A DNA stretch of 34,988 nucleotides, taken from Flavobacterium hydrocarbonoxydans. GTDB lineage: Bacteria; Bacteroidota; Bacteroidia; Flavobacteriales; Flavobacteriaceae. A program made the position numbers and the translations under genes. The first letter of the stretch is position 1; every line of letters begins with the position of its first letter. The stretch spans positions 1 through 34,988 of the forward strand of contig NZ_WSTB01000020.1 in NCBI RefSeq assembly GCF_009789235.1, given 5' to 3'. Below are positions 30,295-34,988 of this stretch, piece by piece. A model generated the notes under the pieces. That model saw only the letters and a list, made by a program, of their open reading frames with translations. It was not told where the DNA came from and ran no database searches.

Positions 30295-31194
30295 ATGGAG
30301 AAAATTACTATTGAAGATTATAAATTTGCAATTCAGGAAAAATTCAAGGATTTCTTGATTAATGAAAAGTCAAAATTGTCTCCAGCACTAGCACGTGGAA
30401 TATGTATAAGGAGATGCGATAATGAATTGTCTAATTCAGATGAGAAGGTTTTTGGAGACTTTTTTGAATTAAAGAAGACAGAAAGTTTAAAGAAAGCCAT
30501 TCAATTGTTTGATATATCAAAGTTTAGAACAATTATACTTTTTTTGAAAGGAAAGGTAAATACGGAAGATCCGGATCGAATTGAAATTGCGGCCATTTTA
30601 GTGGATTTTAAACCTAGACCTTATAAGACTTTTAATGAAGCTAAGGGAGAAGTATCAAAGAAAGAAACTAAAAAAGAATTGATAACAGAAGACGATATTC
30701 AGTATTCCCCAGTTTACAATCCTGAAAACAATAATCCATCAGAAAATCTTAAACCTAAAGCAGATACTATACAAAACCAGGCTTCAAAGAATCCTTTTTT
30801 TAGAAGAATTAAAAATGAAAAATATGGTATTGCAGCAGGAATCTTTTTAATTGGAGCAATTACATTCTTTATGTTTTTTAACAATAACGATAATTGCATG
30901 GTATGGAAAGACGATCATTATGAAGCTGTTTCTTGTGATGCAATTACTGAAACACAATCTTTTGTTGCCACACCTGTACTAAAGAGGGAAGATGATTTAG
31001 TAAATAATTTCCAGAAAATTAAGGTATGTGATACCACTAACTTTTTTAAATTAGGCAAGCCTTGTATTTGGTACGGAAAGTCATTTAAAGGAGAATATGA
31101 GTTTTTCTCTGCACCGGGATTGCATCCGGAAACCAGAAAAACATTACGTCCCATAACGAGTTATATGATCAGAAAACATATTAAAAATAAATAA
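30295..31194 (+). CDS. Single-span membrane protein, unknown function
   Basis: A 299-residue protein that I do not recognise. The N-terminal ~115 residues are a soluble, charged domain (EKITIEDYKFAIQEKFKDFL... FDISKFRTIILFLKGKV). A low-complexity linker (PENNNPSENLKPKAD) follows, then one membrane helix at ~182-201 (YGIAAGIFLIGAITFFMFF). The extracytoplasmic C-terminal ~100 residues have conserved-looking Cys (NCMVWKDDHYEAVSC, VCDTTNFFKLGKPCIWYG) and end with PGLHPETRKTLRPITSYMI. This layout suggests a cytosolic head with a disulfide-containing periplasmic domain. It is monocistronic with its own promoter and a shared terminator. Confidence 0.75.
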   Translation: MEKITIEDYKFAIQEKFKDFLINEKSKLSPALARGICIRRCDNELSNSDEKVFGDFFELKKTESLKKAIQLFDISKFRTIILFLKGKVNTEDPDRIEIAAILVDFKPRPYKTFNEAKGEVSKKETKKELITEDDIQYSPVYNPENNNPSENLKPKADTIQNQASKNPFFRRIKNEKYGIAAGIFLIGAITFFMFFNNNDNCMVWKDDHYEAVSCDAITETQSFVATPVLKREDDLVNNFQKIKVCDTTNFFKLGKPCIWYGKSFKGEYEFFSAPGLHPETRKTLRPITSYMIRKHIKNK

Positions 31195-31216
31195 TCTTTT
31201 TGAACATAGTATAAAA

Positions 31217-31249
31217 GCAAAAACCCATCTGCCGAAGCGATGGGTTTTC
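31217..31249. terminator. Bidirectional terminator
   Basis: AAACCCATC-TGCCGAAGC-GATGGGTTT, flanked by A on the left and T on the right, serves both the plus-strand gene at 30295 and the minus-strand thrS-rplT operon. Confidence 0.85.
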
Positions 31250-31289
31250 TATGATAAGTAAGTAATCTTAAATTGAGTTTATAAAACGT

Positions 31290-31634
31290 TTATTTTACTT
31301 TGTTAAGTATTGCTTTGAAAGCTTCAGGGTGATTCATTGCTAAATCTGCAAGAACTTTACGGTTCAATTCGATTCCGTTAGCTTTTACTTTCCCCATGAA
31401 TTGAGAATAAGACATTCCTTCCAATCTAGCTCCAGCGTTGATACGTTGAATCCATAATGCACGGAAATTTCTTTTGTTTTGTTTTCTATCGCGGTAAGCG
31501 TAGCACATTGCTTTCTCTACTGCATTCTTAGCAACTGTCCAAACGTTTTTACGTCTTCCAAAGAAACCTTTGGCTTGCTTCATTATTTTTTTTCTTCTTG
31601 CTCTTTTAGCAACTGAATTTACCGATCTTGGCAT
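31290..31634 (-). CDS. rplT: Ribosomal protein bL20
   Basis: A 114-residue 50S protein with the standard start MPRSVNSVAKRARRKKIMKQ and the conserved FGRRKNVWTVAKNAVEKAM and RRNFRALWIQRINA-type helices. It binds 23S rRNA early in 50S assembly and in several bacteria represses its own operon. It is the last gene of the thrS-infC-rpmI-rplT operon, 181 bp after rpmI. That gap is AT-rich and holds no other gene. Confidence 0.98.
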   Translation of the reverse strand: MPRSVNSVAKRARRKKIMKQAKGFFGRRKNVWTVAKNAVEKAMCYAYRDRKQNKRNFRALWIQRINAGARLEGMSYSQFMGKVKANGIELNRKVLADLAMNHPEAFKAILNKVK

Positions 31635-31815
31635 AATTTTAATGTGTTTTTGTAGCAGGCGTCCTGAATTAAATCAAAGGAACTTAAAAGCCATACTCCA
31701 AGGTTATATAAATAATTTTTTAACCTAAAGAAATCTTTATGTTGTATATGGAGAGATGTATATTGTATTTACTGTCCAGGACATTTTTACATCATACATT
31801 TTACATTTTACAATA

Positions 31816-32013
31816 TTAGATAATTCTTAATTGTTGTTTGATGCTTTTCATATCTGTAGAGTGAACTAGCGCTGAGTGTGTCAAAGCTAATTTACGTTTT
31901 TTAGATTTTTTAGTCAAGATGTGACTTTTAAAAGCATGCTTTCTTTTAATCTTTCCAGAACCAGTAACTTTAAAACGTTTCTTGGCGCTAGATTTTGTTT
32001 TCATTTTAGGCAT
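31816..32013 (-). CDS. rpmI: Ribosomal protein bL35
   Basis: A 65-residue, highly basic 50S protein with the family start MPKMKTKSSAKKRFKVTGSG, then KIKRKHAFKSHILTKKSKKR. It lies between infC and rplT as in most bacteria. The 93-bp gap to infC includes short TTCAGTATTCAG-type repeats. Confidence 0.98.
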   Translation of the reverse strand: MPKMKTKSSAKKRFKVTGSGKIKRKHAFKSHILTKKSKKRKLALTHSALVHSTDMKSIKQQLRII

Positions 32014-32106
32014 TTTTCCTAGTGTTTTAATTTATTCTTACTTACTTATATTTTTGTTTCAGGTTTAATATTTCAGGGTTGAATACTGAATACTTAAAAC
32101 TGAACA

Positions 32107-32664
32107 CTATTTCTTTTTCTTCGGAGCAATGAACATAATCATTCTCTTTCCTTCCAAAACTGGCATCGCTTCTACTTTACCATGTTCTTCAAGATCTGTA
32201 GCCAAACGTAATAATAAAATCTGTCCTTGATCTTTGTAGATGATAGAACGTCCTTTAAAGAATACGAATGCTTTTAATTTAGCACCTTCTTTCAGGAACT
32301 TCTCAGCATTCTTTCTTTTAAATTCGTAATCATGCTCATCTGTTTGAGGACCAAAACGAATCTCCTTTACAACAACCTGCGATGATTTAGCTTTTAAAAC
32401 CTTGTCACGTTTCTTTTGCTCGTAAACAAATTTCTTGTAATCCATGATTTTACAAACCGGTGGTTCAGCATTTGGAGAAATCTCTACCAAATCCAATTCA
32501 AATTGGTCTGCTAATCGCAAAGCTTCTGCAAGCTTAAATACACCTGGTTCGATGTTTTCGCCTACTAGTCTCACTTCTTGTACACCACGAATAAGATTAT
32601 TTATTCTGTGTGCATCTTTTTTTTCTACGCGAGGTTGATAACCTCTGTTGCTTCTTATTGCTAT
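32107..32664 (-). CDS. infC: Translation initiation factor IF-3, with an unusual start codon
   Basis: A 185-residue factor that keeps 30S subunits free and proofreads start codons. The N domain has RINNLIR, EVRLVGENIEPGVFKLAEAL and LVEISPNAEPPVCKIMDYKK; the C domain has VKEIRFGPQTDEHDYEFKRK, GRSIIYKDQG and the final APKKKK. The conserved RIN..IR core lies upstream of the first GTG (32574), and no ATG, GTG or TTG occurs in frame before it back to the thrS stop. The likely start is therefore ATA at 32664 (followed by AIRSNRGYQPRVEKK) or ATA at 32658. Rare start codons in infC are known to allow IF-3 to limit its own synthesis (AUU in E. coli). It starts 16 bp after thrS. Confidence 0.92.
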   Translation of the reverse strand: MAIRSNRGYQPRVEKKDAHRINNLIRGVQEVRLVGENIEPGVFKLAEALRLADQFELDLVEISPNAEPPVCKIMDYKKFVYEQKKRDKVLKAKSSQVVVKEIRFGPQTDEHDYEFKRKNAEKFLKEGAKLKAFVFFKGRSIIYKDQGQILLLRLATDLEEHGKVEAMPVLEGKRMIMFIAPKKKK

Positions 32665-32680
32665 GACTTTATAATTTAAG

Positions 32681-34627
32681 TTAAACTGTAAAAACTTTTA
32701 ATGTCTTTTTTATTTCTTCGTTTACAATCGCGACAAATTCTTCAATTGTAACTGTAATATTCCCTTTTCCTTCTTGACCGTGACGACGAATAGAAATGGT
32801 TCCGTTTTTCTCTTCTTCCTCACCTACAATTAGCATAAATGGTGTTTTTTGCATTTCAGCATCTCTAATTTTCTTACCAATTGTCTCGTTTCGGTTGTCA
32901 ATTAGGGCGCGAATTTCGTGATTTTCTAGCAAATCTAAAACTTTTTTAGCATATATTTCATATTTCTCGCTCAAAGACAAGATTATAGCCTGTTCTGGCA
33001 TCAGCCAAAGTGGGAAATTTCCTGCTGTGTGTTCTAGTAAAATTGCGATAAATCGTTCCATCGAACCAAAAGGAGCTCTGTGAATCATAACCGGACGATG
33101 TAATTCATTATCGGCACCTTTGTAAGTCAAGTCAAAACGTTCAGGTAAGTTGTAATCAACCTGAATAGTTCCTAATTGCCACTGCCTTCCTAAAGCATCT
33201 TTTACCATAAAGTCAAGCTTCGGACCGTAAAAAGCAGCCTCGCCATATTCTACTACAGTATTCAATCCTTTGTCAGCCGCAGCGTTGATAATAGCATTTT
33301 CAGCTTTCTCCCAATTTTCATCAGAACCAATATATTTTTCTCTGTTTTCCTGATCTCTCAACGAAATCTGAGCTGTAAAATTCTCAAAACCTAACGAACC
33401 GAATACATATAATACTAAGTCAATCACTTTTTTGAATTCCTCATCTAATTGCTCCGGAGTACAGAAAATGTGTGCGTCATCCTGAGTAAATCCTCTTACA
33501 CGAGTCAAACCATGCAATTCACCAGATTGCTCGTATCGGTAAACAGTACCAAATTCAGCATAACGCTTAGGTAAATCTTTATACGACCAAGGTCTTACAT
33601 TATATATCTCACAGTGGTGAGGACAGTTCATCGGCTTTAATAAAAACTCTTCACCTTCAGCTGGAGTGTTGATCGGCTGAAAACTATCAGCACCATATTT
33701 TGCATAATGACCAGAGGTTACATAAAGCTCTTTCTGTCCAATATGTGGTGTAACAACCTGCTCGTAACCTGCTTTCTTTTGTGCTTTTTTCAAGAATTGC
33801 TCCAAACGATCTCTAAGTGCAGCGCCTTTTGGCAACCATAAAGGCAAACCTTGACCCACTTTCTGAGAGAAGGCAAACAATTCAAGCTCTTTACCTAATT
33901 TACGGTGATCGCGACGTTTTGCTTCTTCAAGAAGTAAAAGATATTCAGTTAAGTCTTTTTGTTTAGGGAAAGAAGTTCCGTAAACACGAGTCAGCTGTTT
34001 GTTTTTCTCATCACCTCTCCAGTAAGCTCCGGCCACACTCATGATTTTTACAGCCTTGATGATTCCGGTATTCGGAATATGTCCACCACGGCATAAATCA
34101 GTAAAAGTAGCATGATCACAAAAAGTAATCGTTCCGTCTTCAAGATTCGAAATCAATTCTGTCTTGTAAACGTTATCTTTATACATATCCAATGCTTCTG
34201 CTTTAGTAACAGGGCGCATCTTAAACTCATGTTTCTCTCTGGAAATCTCTAAAATACGATCTTCAATTTTCTTAAAGTCAGCTTCAGTAATTTTATCGCC
34301 TTCAAAATCTACATCATAATAAAATCCATTAGCGATCGCAGGACCAAGAGTTAACTTAGCTCCAGGATAAAGCTCCTCAATAACCTGAGCCATCACGTGC
34401 GAAGTCGAGTGCCAGAAAGCTTTCTTTCCTGCATCATCATTCCAGGTATATAAAACAAGACTACCGTCGGTCGTCAATGGAGTTTCGGTTTCTATAGTTG
34501 TACCATTAAAGGCTGCCGAAATCACATTTCTTGCAAATCCTTCACTAATGCTTTTAGCAACCTCCATCGGAGTTACGCCTGAAGCGAACTCTCTAATCGA
34601 CCCATCGGGTAAAGTAATCTTAATCAT
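32681..34627 (-). CDS. thrS: Threonyl-tRNA synthetase
   Basis: A 648-residue class II synthetase that charges tRNA-Thr. It has the N-terminal TGS domain (MIKITLPDGSIREF...), the editing domain with HSTSHVMAQVIEELYPG (~73) and CRGGHIPNTG (~184), then the catalytic core with motif 2 FGTVYRYEQSGELHGLTRVR, the Zn-binding Cys in MNCPHHCEIY, and motif 3 MIHRAPFGSMERFIAIL. The anticodon-binding domain covers the last ~110 residues. It is first in the operon with infC, rpmI and rplT. No T-box or tRNA-like leader is seen in the ~20-base leader. Confidence 0.98.
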   Translation of the reverse strand: MIKITLPDGSIREFASGVTPMEVAKSISEGFARNVISAAFNGTTIETETPLTTDGSLVLYTWNDDAGKKAFWHSTSHVMAQVIEELYPGAKLTLGPAIANGFYYDVDFEGDKITEADFKKIEDRILEISREKHEFKMRPVTKAEALDMYKDNVYKTELISNLEDGTITFCDHATFTDLCRGGHIPNTGIIKAVKIMSVAGAYWRGDEKNKQLTRVYGTSFPKQKDLTEYLLLLEEAKRRDHRKLGKELELFAFSQKVGQGLPLWLPKGAALRDRLEQFLKKAQKKAGYEQVVTPHIGQKELYVTSGHYAKYGADSFQPINTPAEGEEFLLKPMNCPHHCEIYNVRPWSYKDLPKRYAEFGTVYRYEQSGELHGLTRVRGFTQDDAHIFCTPEQLDEEFKKVIDLVLYVFGSLGFENFTAQISLRDQENREKYIGSDENWEKAENAIINAAADKGLNTVVEYGEAAFYGPKLDFMVKDALGRQWQLGTIQVDYNLPERFDLTYKGADNELHRPVMIHRAPFGSMERFIAILLEHTAGNFPLWLMPEQAIILSLSEKYEIYAKKVLDLLENHEIRALIDNRNETIGKKIRDAEMQKTPFMLIVGEEEEKNGTISIRRHGQEGKGNITVTIEEFVAIVNEEIKKTLKVFTV

Positions 34628-34647
34628 TGTTTATAATTTTGTGAATG

Positions 34648-34678
34648 CAAATATAGGGGATTACAAAAATACATACAA
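34648..34678 (-). promoter_or_regulatory. Promoter of the thrS operon
   Basis: On the minus strand TTG-N20-TATATTTG is an excellent match to the Bacteroidota primary promoter, with the thrS start 20 bp beyond. Confidence 0.68.
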
Positions 34679-34746
34679 TATATATGTAGAAGTTTATACA
34701 TTATATATGAGTAGGTATTTTTATCTAAATTATAATAGTAAAGATT

Positions 34747-34835
34747 AGGAGCTATTTCCCGCTATCCGCTTCAATCTTTTGTGCCGAACCCCGGCACAAA
34801 AGGATTTTCGCTTCTATCGGGGCTAGGGCATCCGT
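34747..34835. repeat. Flavobacterium-type intergenic hairpin repeat
   Basis: The element runs from TAGGAGCTATTTCCCGCTAT to GGGGCTAGGGC. Its core is a perfect 10-bp hairpin, TTTTGTGCCG-AACCC-CGGCACAAAA (34777-34801), flanked by related arms CCGCTTCAATC and GGATTTTCGCTTC. I recall near-identical sequences between many Flavobacterium genes, so I consider it an interspersed repeat. It shares its outer motif with the repeat at 11489. Confidence 0.68.
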
Positions 34836-34920
34836 TTTCAAAAGAACGCTTTATAATCAAGGAGATTCCGGAACTAAAAGCCCTAAAACGAATATTTTCA
34901 TAATATTAAAAACCATCCCC

Positions 34921-34953
34921 AACCCGACAGGTTTTTAAAACCTGTCGGGTTTC
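34921..34953. repeat. Perfect intergenic hairpin near the window end
   Basis: AACCCGACAGGTTTT and its complement AAAACCTGTCGGGTT are separated by about one base. It lacks a clear T run, so it could be a terminator for a gene beyond the window or an interspersed hairpin repeat. No gene is visible from 34628 to 34988. Confidence 0.7.
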
Positions 34954-34988
34954 CTTAAAAAAAACGATACTATATATAAGTATAATAG

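Noticed and set aside
34628..34748. T-box or other riboswitch upstream of thrS
   Set aside because: The promoter lies 20 bp before the start codon, leaving no room for a leader structure.

Overview
The window looks like a chromosomal segment of a Flavobacterium-type bacterium (Bacteroidota, Flavobacteriia). Reasons: AT-rich intergenic DNA, promoters of the TTG-N20-TAnnTTTG type rather than TTGACA/TATAAT, weak or absent Shine-Dalgarno sites, many SCxK/SCxR lipoproteins, a split transketolase, FKBP and queuine transferase variants typical of the phylum, and intergenic repeats familiar from Flavobacterium genomes. No phage, transposase, CRISPR array or rRNA is visible.

Layout. (1) 1-3.7 kb: a terminator, an array of 12 palindromic 21-bp units, then an AraC-type regulator with a Tet(X)-like flavoprotein, a 135-bp MITE-like inverted-repeat element, a GNAT acetyltransferase and an AHSA1/SRPBCC protein. 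(2) 3.8-8.3 kb: a DUF6438-like lipoprotein, tRNA-Leu(GAG) and two identical tRNA-Lys(TTT), shikimate kinase, a PyrR-like phosphoribosyltransferase with an S4 RNA-binding protein, and an FKBP lipoprotein with calcium-type repeats. (3) 8.3-17.7 kb: housekeeping genes: transketolase halves, a YdjC-type deacetylase, tgt, an LptF/LptG permease, an EamA transporter, accA and dnaB. (4) 17.8-21.5 kb: the most unusual locus, a three-gene operon (small soluble protein, 7-TM protein, lipoprotein). The first and third products share a domain and end in almost the same YDGxRPSPP(F/Y) tail; a LuxR/NarL-type two-component pair follows. (5) 21.8-28.7 kb: a second 21-bp repeat array that encodes interrupted coiled-coil heptads, exported proteins, several very small genes and a second two-component pair with a TPR sensor and a tiny Pro-rich lipoprotein. 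(6) 29-31.2 kb: an AhpD-like protein with a Crp/Fnr regulator, and an unknown membrane-anchored protein. (7) 31.2-35 kb: the classical thrS-infC-rpmI-rplT operon on the minus strand, in which infC has no ATG/GTG/TTG at its real N terminus, followed by intergenic repeats.

The best candidates for undescribed biology are the RPSPP-tailed duplicated-domain operon beside a two-component system, and the two unrelated 21-bp arrays that both keep reading frames open. Other points worth checking are the Tet(X)-like enzyme lacking the drug-contact residues, the Cys-less Tgt, the SSB-like acidic tail of DnaB, and several genes of fewer than 60 codons.
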